Shown piece by piece: positions 8,900-16,001 of a DNA stretch of 64,000 nt. The stretch's first letter is position 1. Every line of letters starts with the position of its first letter. The stretch covers positions 1 through 64,000 of the forward strand of contig FR889135.1 in the NCBI GenBank assembly GCA_000436835.1, written 5' to 3'. The notes beneath the pieces were generated by a model. That model did not search any database. It had not been told where the DNA came from and saw only the letters and a list, made by a program, of their open reading frames with translations. This stretch comes from Eubacterium sp. CAG:251. GTDB lineage: Bacteria; Bacillota; Clostridia; Oscillospirales; Acutalibacteraceae. The position numbers were made by a program, and so were the translations under genes.

Positions 8900-9367
8900 A
8901 TGGCAGCAAAAACTTTTAAGATGACATCGGAAGGTAAGGCTGAACTTGAGAAAGAACTCGATTACCTTAAAACCGAAGGCAGAATTGATATAGCAGAAAA
9001 ACTTAAGGTTGCACGTTCTTACGGCGACCTTTCCGAAAACAGTGAATATGATGAAGCTAAGAGCGAGCAGGCAAAGATTGAGGCACGTATCAGCGAACTT
9101 GAATATCAGCTTGACAATGTTGAGATTGTTGACAGCGTAGATAAAGATGCAGTAAGCATGGGCTCTAAGCTTAAGGTTAAGAGAATATCTGACGGCGTTG
9201 AATTATCGTTTGAAATCGTAGGCTTTGCACAGTCAAATCCGGCAGAAGGTAAGATTTCTGACGAAAGCCCTATCGGTATGGCTCTTATGGGCAAGAAGCA
9301 GGGCGAAAAAGTTACTGTTGAAGCTCCTATCGGCAATCTTGATTATGAGATTTTGTCAATCAACTAA
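8900..9367 (+). CDS. greA: Transcription elongation factor GreA
   Basis: This 155-aa protein rescues backtracked RNA polymerase by stimulating transcript cleavage. It has the N-terminal antiparallel coiled coil (residues 1-75) with GDLSENSEYDEAK at the tip, where the acidic residues reach the polymerase active site. The C-terminal FKBP-like domain includes ISDESPIGMALMGKKQGEKV. AGAAGGAGA precedes the ATG. It is followed 24 nt later by lysS; a greA-lysS pair is common in Firmicutes. Confidence 0.97.
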   Translation: MAAKTFKMTSEGKAELEKELDYLKTEGRIDIAEKLKVARSYGDLSENSEYDEAKSEQAKIEARISELEYQLDNVEIVDSVDKDAVSMGSKLKVKRISDGVELSFEIVGFAQSNPAEGKISDESPIGMALMGKKQGEKVTVEAPIGNLDYEILSIN

Positions 9368-9391
9368 TTTATTGAAACAAGAGGTATAAAT

Positions 9392-11227
9392 ATGGCAGGA
9401 AAGTTTGAAATCACCAAAGCAGGCGACGGTACTTTCTCATTTGAATTATTTATTGATGATAATGCAGTCGGTAAAAGCCCTGTTTTTGACAAGGAGGACG
9501 CTTGCAAGAGAGGTGTTAAGGCTGTTAAGAAGAACAGCAGAATGAAGGTTCAAAACACTCTTGCAAACGATGAGGAAAAGACTAATCCTAAATATCTTGT
9601 TGAAGCAGACGGCGATAAGGTGAAGTATACATTATTCCTTCAAACGGGTGCAGTTGCTCTTGAGGGCAGTGCCGATAATGAGGCAGAGGCTCTTGATATT
9701 ATTGAAAAAATCGGCAACAATGCAAATGCCGCTCCCATGGCTATGGCAGAGGTTGTTCTTTCCGAGAATGAGCAAAAGCAGATTAGAATAGAAAAGCTTA
9801 AGGCTCTTCAAGCTTCAGGACGTGACCCATTTGAAATTACACTTGCAAGCCAAACACACCATTCAGATGAGATTAAGGCAAGTTATGACGAGCTTGAGGG
9901 CAAGGACGTTATCATTGCCGGCAGAATTATGACATGGCGTGATATGGGCAAGGCTAACTTTATTGATATTCAGGACAGAAACGGCAGAATACAGGCTTAT
10001 GTAAGAATGAACGATATCGGCGAGGACGCTTTCAAGGAATTTAAAACTTGGGATTTAGGCGATATTGTTGAAATTAAAGGCTTTGTGTTTAAGACAAAGA
10101 CAGGCGAAATTTCGGTTCACGCTAAGGAAATCAGGCTTCTTTCAAAATCTCTTCTTCCGCTTCCTGAAAAATTCCACGGTCTTACAGATACGGATACACG
10201 CTACAGAAAGCGTTATCTTGATATGATTATGAACCCTGATGTTAAGGAAACTTTCATCAAACGCTCAAAAATCATTACTTCAATCAGAAATTATCTTGAT
10301 AATCTCGGATTTATTGAGGTTGAAACTCCTATTCTTAATACTATTGCGGGCGGTGCGGCTGCAAGGCCTTTCATCACTCACCATAACACGCTTGATATGG
10401 ATATGTATCTTCGTATTGCGACGGAGCTTTACTTAAAGCGCCTTATCGTCGGCGGTATGGAACGTGTATATGAGATTGGCAGAAACTTCAGAAATGAGGG
10501 TATGGACGTTCGTCATAATCCGGAATTTACCTGCATTGAGCTATATCAGGCATTTACCGATTATCACGGAATGATGGATATTGCCGAGGCGCTTATCCGC
10601 AATGCCGCTAACGAGGTTTGCGACAGCCTTCATATCACATTTAACGGCACTGCAATTGACCTTGAAAGTCCGTTCAGACGTCTTACTATGATTGATGCTG
10701 TTAAGGAATACAGCGGTGTTGATTTTAAAGAATTTATGAGCGATAACGAAAAGGCAATTGCAATTGCAAAGGAAAAGGGCATCGAGATTGAAAACGGAAA
10801 GGCAACATGGGGCGATATTCTCAATTCGTTCTTTGAAGAATTTGTTGAAGAAAATCTTACTCAGCCGACCTTTATTATGGACTATCCTGTTGAGGTAAGT
10901 CCGCTTACTAAGAGAAAGCCGGATTGCCCTGTTTTGACCGAACGCTTTGAACTTTTCATTATGGGCGGTGAATACGGCAATGCTTATTCCGAACTTAATG
11001 ACCCGATTGACCAAATGTCACGTTTCGAGGCTCAAATGAAGCTTCGTGAGGCAGGCGACGACGAGGCTAATATGATTGACCACGACTTCGTAACTGCTCT
11101 TGAATACGGTATGCCTCCTACAGGTGGCCTCGGTATCGGTATTGACCGTCTTGTAATGCTTCTTACGGACAGCTATTCTATTCGTGATGTATTACTCTTC
11201 CCGACAATGAAACCGATTAACGAATAA
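9392..11227 (+). CDS. lysS: Lysyl-tRNA synthetase with N-terminal DUF1508-like extension
   Basis: This 611-aa class II aminoacyl-tRNA synthetase charges tRNALys. The catalytic part (about residues 124-611) is canonical: helical start NEQKQIRIEKLKAL, OB fold, motif 2 FRNEGMDVRHNPEF, and motif 3 GGLGIGIDRLVMLL. Bacterial LysS is normally about 490-510 aa. Here about 120 residues precede it and look like two DUF1508/YegP-type units: KFEITKAGDGTFSFELF...GVKAVKKNS (4-49) and KYLVEADGDKVKYTLFL...IIEKIGNNA (67-111). The start is supported by AAGAGGT before 9392; internal ATGs at about 9737 have no ribosome binding site. The extension function is unknown. It is co-transcribed with greA. Confidence 0.93.
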   Translation: MAGKFEITKAGDGTFSFELFIDDNAVGKSPVFDKEDACKRGVKAVKKNSRMKVQNTLANDEEKTNPKYLVEADGDKVKYTLFLQTGAVALEGSADNEAEALDIIEKIGNNANAAPMAMAEVVLSENEQKQIRIEKLKALQASGRDPFEITLASQTHHSDEIKASYDELEGKDVIIAGRIMTWRDMGKANFIDIQDRNGRIQAYVRMNDIGEDAFKEFKTWDLGDIVEIKGFVFKTKTGEISVHAKEIRLLSKSLLPLPEKFHGLTDTDTRYRKRYLDMIMNPDVKETFIKRSKIITSIRNYLDNLGFIEVETPILNTIAGGAAARPFITHHNTLDMDMYLRIATELYLKRLIVGGMERVYEIGRNFRNEGMDVRHNPEFTCIELYQAFTDYHGMMDIAEALIRNAANEVCDSLHITFNGTAIDLESPFRRLTMIDAVKEYSGVDFKEFMSDNEKAIAIAKEKGIEIENGKATWGDILNSFFEEFVEENLTQPTFIMDYPVEVSPLTKRKPDCPVLTERFELFIMGGEYGNAYSELNDPIDQMSRFEAQMKLREAGDDEANMIDHDFVTALEYGMPPTGGLGIGIDRLVMLLTDSYSIRDVLLFPTMKPINE

Positions 11228-11244
11228 TTTTATATTTATATCAG

Positions 11245-11274
11245 TGGGCAATTCCAATCGGAGTTGCCCATTTT
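11245..11274 (+). terminator. Terminator after lysS
   Basis: The stem TGGGCAATTCC/GGAGTTGCCCA (11245-11270, one imperfect pair) is followed by TTTT. Confidence 0.85.
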
Positions 11275-11321
11275 CTAAAATGAATGGAATATGAAGCTGA
11301 ATTTTATGCGAGGTATATATT

Positions 11322-11720
11322 ATGAAATATTTATTTATGGTGGGAATCGCACTTGTAATATTTGGGATCTGTTTTTTGATTACTTTTAGCAAAGAAAAAG
11401 CAAAAAAATATGCACTTGTTCAAGGAAAAGTAATTGAAGTTATAAAAAGCGTCGGTGTAAACGGAACAGGAGTTACCTATACTCCTGTATTTGAGTATCA
11501 ATATAACAATAAGACATATAGAGTTGAACATAGGATTTCATCGCCTACGCCTAATTTCACATATAAAGTTAACGATATTGTTGAGCTAAGAGTATATGAA
11601 GATAAACCAGATAAAGCTATCGCTAATAGTAAGAAGAATTTGATAATGCCACTTATTTTGGGTACAAGTTTCATAATTCTTGGTGTTGTATTATTTGTTA
11701 TATTTGCTTTATTTAAGTAA
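11322..11720 (+). CDS. DUF3592 small membrane protein
   Basis: This 132-aa protein has a hydrophobic helix at each end (about residues 3-22 and 106-131). Between them is a soluble beta-rich domain containing YALVQGKVIEVIKS, YTPVFEYQYNNKTYRVEH and VNDIVELRVYEDKPDKA. That layout, VxGxV...PVxxYxxxGxxY...GdxVxvxYdPxxP, is characteristic of DUF3592 proteins, whose function is unknown. The start ATG 11322 is preceded by GAGGT at 11309-11313. It stands alone between the lysS terminator and a strong terminator at 11746. Confidence 0.75.
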   Translation: MKYLFMVGIALVIFGICFLITFSKEKAKKYALVQGKVIEVIKSVGVNGTGVTYTPVFEYQYNNKTYRVEHRISSPTPNFTYKVNDIVELRVYEDKPDKAIANSKKNLIMPLILGTSFIILGVVLFVIFALFK

Positions 11721-11745
11721 TTCACAAATTCCGGTTTATCAACCT

Positions 11746-11790
11746 GCCCTTTGAGAGAGGAAAAATCTTTTTCTCAAAGGGCTTTTTATT
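11746..11790 (+). terminator. Terminator after the DUF3592 gene
   Basis: The perfect 10-bp stem GCCCTTTGAG/CTCAAAGGGC is followed by TTTTTATTTT. The rest of the 11721-11968 gap is AT-rich and holds only this hairpin and the promoter at 11924. Confidence 0.9.
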
Positions 11791-11923
11791 TTACTTACAT
11801 TCGCAAACTATAAGAAAAAGCCAAAGCCTCATATACTTTAAGCAGAATAAGGTTGAAGTTTTTATTCTGAATTGAATTAAATAAGTAGAGTAAGAGAATT
11901 TATTTACAATTTTGTTTTTTGCC

Positions 11924-11952
11924 TTGTAAAATATGTGAAATAGTGCTATAAT
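11924..11952 (+). promoter_or_regulatory. Promoter of the EEP-fold gene
   Basis: TTGTAA (11924-11929), 17-bp spacer, TATAAT (11947-11952). Transcription would begin near 11959, only 10 nt before an in-frame ATG at 11969, which argues for the later GTG start at 12005. Confidence 0.7.
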
Positions 11953-12004
11953 TTTAACCATATCATCGATGTTTTTATATAAAATAACGAAAAAGGGTGG
12001 TTAC

Positions 12005-13087
12005 GTGTCAGTAAAGGCAAAAAAGGTACTAAAAATCATTTTGATTATTCTTCTTGTGGCGGTTTTGATTGTAGGCGGATATATTATTTATGTCATGATT
12101 GACTACCACAGAATTGAGGACAATCAAGCTTTGCAGATAAACGATGTTACGAGCGAGTCTGCTCTTGTTGACCAAGAGTATAAGGCCATTTCGTACAATA
12201 TCGGTTTTGCGGCTTATACTCCCGACTTCGGCTTCTTTATGGACGGCGGTACAAAGAGCCGTGCTAATTCCGAGGAGTCGGTTAAGAGCGTAATTGACGG
12301 AATAGGAGATTTTCTTAAATCCGAAAATCCCGATATTATTCTTATCGAGGAAGTTGATAAGAAAGCAACACGCAGTTATCACTATGACCAAGATAAAGCG
12401 CTCAGAGGTAAGCTTGACGGATATGATTCAATGTTCACGGTAAACTTTGACAGTCCGTATTTGTTCTATCCTATTACCAAGCCTCACGGCAAATCCTATG
12501 CCGGTATGTTGACCTTGTCAAAGTTCAATATTGAAAGCGGTTTAAGACACAGCTTGCCGATTGAAAACGGTTTTATGAAATTTGTTGACCTTGACCGTTG
12601 CTATTCTGTTTCGAGAATTACTGTTGAAAACGGCAAAGAACTTGTGCTTTATACGCTTCATCTCTCGGCATATACCTCTGACGGAACAATCGCAACCGAC
12701 CAGCTTAAAATGCTTATAAGTGATATGCAGGCGGAATATGAAAAGGGGAATTACTGTATCGCAGGCGGCGATTTCAACAAGGACTTGCTTGGCGATTCGG
12801 GCAAGATTTTCGGAATTGACGGCACAAATTATACTTGGGCGCAACCTGTTGATTCAAAATTGTTTGATGGAACAAATCTCAAAATTGTTGCTCCTTACAA
12901 TGAGAAAAATCCGATTCCATCATGCAGAAATGCCGACGGTCCGTATAACGACAAGCAGTTTGTACTTACGGTTGACGGATTTATAGTTTCCGACAATGTT
13001 ACAGTTACAAACAGCGATGTTTATGACCTTCAGTTTAAGTATTCTGATCACAACCCCGTATATATGACCTTTAAGCTTAACAAATAA
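12005..13087 (+). CDS. Exported endonuclease/exonuclease/phosphatase-family protein
   Basis: This 360-aa protein has an N-terminal signal anchor (about residues 6-30, rich in Ile, Leu and Val) followed by an EEP-fold domain. Metal-binding and catalytic motifs are ILIEEVDKK (Glu), GGDFNKD (Asp/Asn) and the terminal YSDHNPVYM (Asp-His). The fold is shared by DNase I, sphingomyelinases and inositol phosphatases, so the substrate cannot be assigned. GTG 12005 is chosen because GGGTGG lies 5-10 nt upstream; an ATG at 11969 would add 12 residues but has no ribosome binding site. An extracytoplasmic location suggests nucleic-acid or phospho-substrate scavenging (inference). Confidence 0.8.
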   Translation: MSVKAKKVLKIILIILLVAVLIVGGYIIYVMIDYHRIEDNQALQINDVTSESALVDQEYKAISYNIGFAAYTPDFGFFMDGGTKSRANSEESVKSVIDGIGDFLKSENPDIILIEEVDKKATRSYHYDQDKALRGKLDGYDSMFTVNFDSPYLFYPITKPHGKSYAGMLTLSKFNIESGLRHSLPIENGFMKFVDLDRCYSVSRITVENGKELVLYTLHLSAYTSDGTIATDQLKMLISDMQAEYEKGNYCIAGGDFNKDLLGDSGKIFGIDGTNYTWAQPVDSKLFDGTNLKIVAPYNEKNPIPSCRNADGPYNDKQFVLTVDGFIVSDNVTVTNSDVYDLQFKYSDHNPVYMTFKLNK

Positions 13088-13096
13088 TTAAACTAA

Positions 13097-13124
13097 AGCG
13101 GACAGTTCATTTGGATTGTCCGCT
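13097..13124 (+). terminator. Terminator after the EEP-fold gene
   Basis: AGCGGACA/TGTCCGCT arms (13097-13124) are followed by TAGCTTTT, a weak U-tract. Confidence 0.7.
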
Positions 13125-13152
13125 TAGCTTTTACTTGCAATGTTACTTATTG

Positions 13153-13181
13153 TTGACTTTAATCCGTTAAAAAGATAAAAT
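13153..13181 (+). promoter_or_regulatory. Orphan promoter upstream of a tiny reading frame
   Basis: TTGACT (13153-13158), 17-bp spacer, TAAAAT (13176-13181). Its only downstream content before the repeat element is the 29-codon frame at 13217-13306. Confidence 0.6.
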
Positions 13182-13216
13182 ACTGTTAGCTTATAATTGT
13201 TTTTAATATCATTTTG

Positions 13217-13306
13217 ATGATATTCGGCGGCGTTATGTCAAAAGGTGTTTCAACCAACGTTGAAACAGGTGTTGTTGAACAGGAAAACGGTGCAATTACC
13301 GACTGA
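13217..13306 (+). CDS. Possible 29-aa peptide or gene remnant
   Basis: The frame starts at ATG 13217, with a second ATG at 13235, and ends at TGA 13304-13306. The peptide has a short hydrophobic start (MIFGGVM) and a polar tail rich in Val, Thr and Glu. In-frame upstream codons from 13190 are also hydrophobic (LIIVFNIIL), as if this were the end of a lost membrane protein. No good ribosome binding site precedes either ATG. The consensus-like promoter at 13153 is the main reason to record it. It may be a degraded gene rather than a real peptide. Confidence 0.25.
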   Translation: MIFGGVMSKGVSTNVETGVVEQENGAITD

Positions 13307-13316
13307 GGAATTGAAA

Positions 13317-13405
13317 AGGCGAACAATGTTCGCCCCTACAAAAGTCTTGCCATTTTAGACTGTCTAAATCAGAAAAACTGCCGTAGGGGCGAATATCATT
13401 CGCCT
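13317..13405. repeat. Compound palindromic repeat element (MITE-like)
   Basis: The two ends, 13317-13339 and 13383-13405, are 23-bp inverted repeats (AGGCGA-N7-TCGCCCCTAC form), and each end is itself a palindrome. Between them lies the palindrome TTTAGACTGTCTAAA (13354-13368). The architecture matches 5717-5785. It sits between convergent genes and may end transcripts from both sides. Confidence 0.8.
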
Positions 13406-13437
13406 GTTTCTGCCCACTAATCACTGTAAACTCTGAT

Positions 13438-13965
13438 TTAATCTTCAATTTCCATTATATACGCTTTTGCTTTAAAAGTGGCACTATTATCATATTTTGT
13501 GATTTCATCATAGTGGTCAAATTTAAGTCCGCATTTTTCCATTACCTTACCTGAACGGGGGTTATCAACAGCATGGCATGAGCAAATTTTATTAACGCCT
13601 AATTCTTTGTGAACATAGTCGATAATTGCTTTCATAGCCTCGGTGCAGTAGCCCTTGTGCCAATAGTCGAAATGTAAATTATAACCCATACCCCAATATC
13701 CCTCTATTTTACTGCTCGGACCTATCGAGCCTGTACCTATAACCTTGTTTTCTTCCTTAAGCACAAATGCGAAATTGTATTCCTTTTCGTCTGTAAGCGT
13801 GGATTTTATCCAATCAATCGTTTGGCTTATGTCCGTAAGCGTAGGGTACGACATATATTTTGTGACCCTTTCATCGCTGTTCCACGAAAAGCAAGCCTTT
13901 GCATCATCAAGAGTGATTGGGCGTAAAATTAATCTTTCGGTTTCTAAAATCGGTTCTTTTGACAT
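13438..13965 (-). CDS. GNAT acetyltransferase, RimJ/RimL type
   Basis: This 175-aa acetyl-CoA-dependent N-acetyltransferase starts with ETERLILRPITLDDA (about residues 8-22), the standard opening of the RimJ/RimL subfamily. GYNLHFDYWHKGYCTEAMKAIIDYV (about 93-117) carries the pyrophosphate-binding Q/RxxGxG/A equivalent, and NPRSGKVMEKCGLKF (about 134-148) is the conserved helix. The start is ATG 13965-13963 behind GGAGG. The substrate is unknown; the family acetylates protein N-termini, antibiotics or small amines. The gene lies directly after the terminator of a small minus-strand transcription unit (13978-14158), so read-through could control it. Confidence 0.88.
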   Translation of the reverse strand: MSKEPILETERLILRPITLDDAKACFSWNSDERVTKYMSYPTLTDISQTIDWIKSTLTDEKEYNFAFVLKEENKVIGTGSIGPSSKIEGYWGMGYNLHFDYWHKGYCTEAMKAIIDYVHKELGVNKICSCHAVDNPRSGKVMEKCGLKFDHYDEITKYDNSATFKAKAYIMEIED

Positions 13966-13977
13966 TTTTATACCTCC

Positions 13978-14024
13978 AAAAAAATAAGCCGTTGATGCGA
14001 ACGATTGTTACACATCAACGGCTT
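13978..14024 (-). terminator. Intrinsic terminator between the small peptide RNA and the GNAT gene
   Basis: On the minus strand, the 12-bp stem AAGCCGTTGATG/CATCAACGGCTT (14024-13986) is followed by A and seven U (13985-13978), immediately before the GGAGG of the GNAT gene. This placement fits either the end of a small RNA or an attenuator. Confidence 0.85.
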
Positions 14025-14043
14025 TTATGTTATAAATAAAGTT

Positions 14044-14136
14044 TTATACCGAAATTGAGTGCAACAAAGTAAGTCCGTTTGCAAGGCAAACAGAATGGGA
14101 TGCTTTATATGCTGTTGCACGGTATAATTTCTGCAT
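14044..14136 (-). CDS. 30-aa small protein in a structured transcript
   Basis: The frame is ATG 14136-14134 to TAA 14046-14044. It encodes MQKLYRATAYKASHSVCLAN followed by GLTLLHSISV. AAGGAAAG lies about 8 nt upstream, a plausible ribosome binding site, and the frame is centred in a unit with its own consensus promoter and terminator. The peptide is basic in its first half and mildly hydrophobic in its second, with one Cys. It could be a leader peptide controlling the downstream GNAT gene, a free small protein, or an accident of a structured RNA. No homologue is recalled with certainty. Confidence 0.5.
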   Translation of the reverse strand: MQKLYRATAYKASHSVCLANGLTLLHSISV

Positions 14137-14164
14137 AACTTCTTTCCTTTCGTTTGATAAGGTC

Positions 14165-14193
14165 ATAGTAGCATAGCGTGGTGATTTTGTCAA
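14165..14193 (-). promoter_or_regulatory. Promoter of the small structured RNA
   Basis: On the minus strand: TTGACA (14193-14188), 17-bp spacer, TACTAT (14170-14165). The -35 box is perfect. Confidence 0.75.
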
Positions 14194-14202
14194 TGTATTT
14201 CT

Positions 14203-14223
14203 CCCTTATCAAGGGCTTTTTTA
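14203..14223 (+). terminator. Short hairpin with T run upstream of ilvD
   Basis: CCCTT-ATC-AAGGG (14203-14215) is followed by CTTTTTT. No plus-strand gene ends just before it, so its role is unclear. It may insulate ilvD from upstream transcription. Confidence 0.4.
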
Positions 14224-14241
14224 TATTTAACAAAATATATG

Positions 14242-14285
14242 TTGAAATTAGTAGGCAAAAATAATATAATGTTATAAGTTATAAC
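14242..14285 (+). promoter_or_regulatory. Promoter of ilvD with palindromic start-site operator
   Basis: TTGAAA (14242-14247), 17-bp spacer, TATAAT (14265-14270). The perfect inverted repeat GTTATAA-G-TTATAAC (14271-14285) directly follows and covers the expected start site, the usual place for a repressor site. The regulator is unknown; the sequence does not match the CodY consensus. Confidence 0.65.
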
Positions 14286-14325
14286 TTACTATAATAATTT
14301 ATTTTATATAAAAGAAGGTATTGAA

Positions 14326-15987
14326 ATGAGATCAGATTTAATTAAAGAGGGTCCTTCAAGAGCGCCTCACCGTTCTCTTTTGAGAGCGCTTGGTATTGAC
14401 GAGCTTGAAATGAAAAGACCTTTTATCGCAGTAGTTAATTCTAAGAGCGATTATATACCCGGCCATATGCACCTTGACAAGATTGCAGAGCAGGTTAAGG
14501 CAGGTATCAGAAACGCAGGCGGTGTTCCGTTTGAATTTAATACTATCGGCGTTTGCGACGGTATTGCTATGAACCATAAGGGTATGAAATATTCGCTTTG
14601 CTCAAGAGAGCTTATTGCAGACTCAATCGAGGTTATGCTTACAGCTCACCCTCTTGATGCAATCGTATTTATCCCTAACTGTGACAAGATTGTTCCCGGT
14701 ATGCTTCTCGCCGCTTGCAGGCTTAATTTGCCTTGTATCTTTATCAGCGGCGGCCCTATGCTTCCGGGTAAGAGCACAGAAACCACAAACCGTATCGGTC
14801 TTTCCGAGCAGTTTGAATATGTAGGCGCTAATGCAGTAGGTAAGATGAGCGACGAAAATCTTGAATCCTGCGCATTTACCGCTTGCCCGACTTGTGGCTC
14901 ATGCTCAGGTATGTATACTGCAAATTCAATGAACTGCCTTACTGAAACAATCGGTATGTCGCTTCCCGGCTCAGGTACTATTCCTGCGGTTATGAGTGAA
15001 AGACTCCGCCTTGCAAAGCAGGCAGGTGAAAGAGTAATGGACCTTCTTAAAGAGGACATTAAGCCGTCGGATATTATTACAGAGAAGGCTATTGAAAATG
15101 CTATGCGTACTGATATGGCTATCGGCTGTTCAACAAATACAATTTTACACCTTACTGCAATTGCTCATGCGGCAGGCCACGATATCGACCTTGCCGAGCT
15201 TGACGCTTATGGCAGAAAAACGCCTCAAATTTGTAAGCTTAACCCTGCTTCATCTGTATTTATTACAGACCTCAACGACGTTGGCGGTATTCAGGCAGTT
15301 GTTAAGGAGCTTGCAAGAGGCGGTATGATTAATACAGATGCACTTACGGTAAACGGCACTGTTGCTGACAGAATTGCAAAAGCACCTGACGCTGACGGAG
15401 TAATCATTCGTAAGCTTGAAAATCCGTTCTCGGCAGACGGCGGTATCGCAGTTCTTACAGGTAATCTTGCAAAGGACGGCGCAGTAGTTAAAAAAGGCGC
15501 TGTTGCACCTGAAATGATGCAGCATAAGGGTCCGGCTAAGTGCTACAACAGTGAGGAAGAAGCTATTGCTGCTATTACAGGCGGCAAGGTTGTTGCAGGC
15601 GACGTTGTAGTTATTCGTTATGAAGGCCCTAAAGGCGGCCCGGGTATGAGAGAAATGCTTTCTCCTACATCTGCTATTATCGGTATGGGTCTCGGCTCAT
15701 CTGTTGCGCTTCTTACTGACGGTCGTTTCTCAGGCGCTACAAGAGGTGCATCAATCGGTCACATAAGTCCTGAGGCAGCTATGGGCGGAACTATCGCTCT
15801 TGTTGAGGACGGCGACGAGATTGAAATTGATATCCCTGCTCGTGTTCTTAAGGTTAATGTTTCAGACGAAGTATTAGCCCAAAGAAAGGCTAAGTGGCAG
15901 CCTCCTGTTCAAAATCTTACAGGATATCTTAAGCGCTATGCTCAGCATGTAACAAGCGGTGCACAAGGTGCGGTATTTGACGATTAA
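14326..15987 (+). CDS. ilvD: Dihydroxy-acid dehydratase
   Basis: This 553-aa Fe-S dehydratase performs the third common step of Val/Ile synthesis (2,3-dihydroxy-acid to 2-oxo acid). Family motifs are the N-terminal PSRAPHRSLLRALG, GVCDGIAMNHKGM, PNCDKIVPGM and CPTCGSCSGMYTANSMN, which hold the cluster cysteines. The C-terminal part has YEGPKGGPGMREML, LLTDGRFSGATRG and GHISPEA. Length is normal. GAAGG precedes the ATG. The next gene begins 14 nt after the stop, so read-through into the pseudo-sortase cluster is likely. Confidence 0.97.
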   Translation: MRSDLIKEGPSRAPHRSLLRALGIDELEMKRPFIAVVNSKSDYIPGHMHLDKIAEQVKAGIRNAGGVPFEFNTIGVCDGIAMNHKGMKYSLCSRELIADSIEVMLTAHPLDAIVFIPNCDKIVPGMLLAACRLNLPCIFISGGPMLPGKSTETTNRIGLSEQFEYVGANAVGKMSDENLESCAFTACPTCGSCSGMYTANSMNCLTETIGMSLPGSGTIPAVMSERLRLAKQAGERVMDLLKEDIKPSDIITEKAIENAMRTDMAIGCSTNTILHLTAIAHAAGHDIDLAELDAYGRKTPQICKLNPASSVFITDLNDVGGIQAVVKELARGGMINTDALTVNGTVADRIAKAPDADGVIIRKLENPFSADGGIAVLTGNLAKDGAVVKKGAVAPEMMQHKGPAKCYNSEEEAIAAITGGKVVAGDVVVIRYEGPKGGPGMREMLSPTSAIIGMGLGSSVALLTDGRFSGATRGASIGHISPEAAMGGTIALVEDGDEIEIDIPARVLKVNVSDEVLAQRKAKWQPPVQNLTGYLKRYAQHVTSGAQGAVFDD

Positions 15988-16001
15988 TCGGAGCTTTATA
16001 T

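Larger units (their letters stand above)
13978..14158 (-). ncRNA. Candidate ~180-nt structured RNA carrying a 30-aa reading frame
   Basis: This is a complete minus-strand unit: promoter at 14193-14165, predicted start near 14158, and terminator ending near 13978. Its middle folds as nested stems: TTATACCG (14127-14120) with CGGTATAA (14051-14044); TGCAACA (14119-14113) with TGTTGCA (14066-14060); and an inner perfect hairpin GTTTGC-CTT-GCAAAC (14091-14077). The 30-codon frame occupies the same stretch as these stems. I do not recognise a known RNA family. Whether peptide, RNA or both is the product is unresolved. Confidence 0.55.

Noticed and set aside
9737..9763. Internal ATG codons in lysS as the true start, giving a normal-length enzyme
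   Set aside because: No ribosome binding site precedes them, whereas the start at 9392 has AAGAGGT at good spacing and the extension is an open, structured-looking sequence.
10541..11014. 157-codon minus-strand frame inside lysS
   Set aside because: It is antisense to a conserved synthetase with no ribosome binding site or recognisable protein features.
11969..12004. Earlier ATG start of the EEP-fold gene
   Set aside because: It lies about 10 nt from the predicted transcription start and has no ribosome binding site. GTG 12005 has GGGTGG in front.
13438..14193. Toxin-antitoxin reading of the 30-aa peptide and GNAT gene
   Set aside because: The GNAT is a RimJ/RimL-type enzyme, not a TacT-like toxin, and the peptide has no antitoxin DNA-binding motif. 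A terminator separates them.
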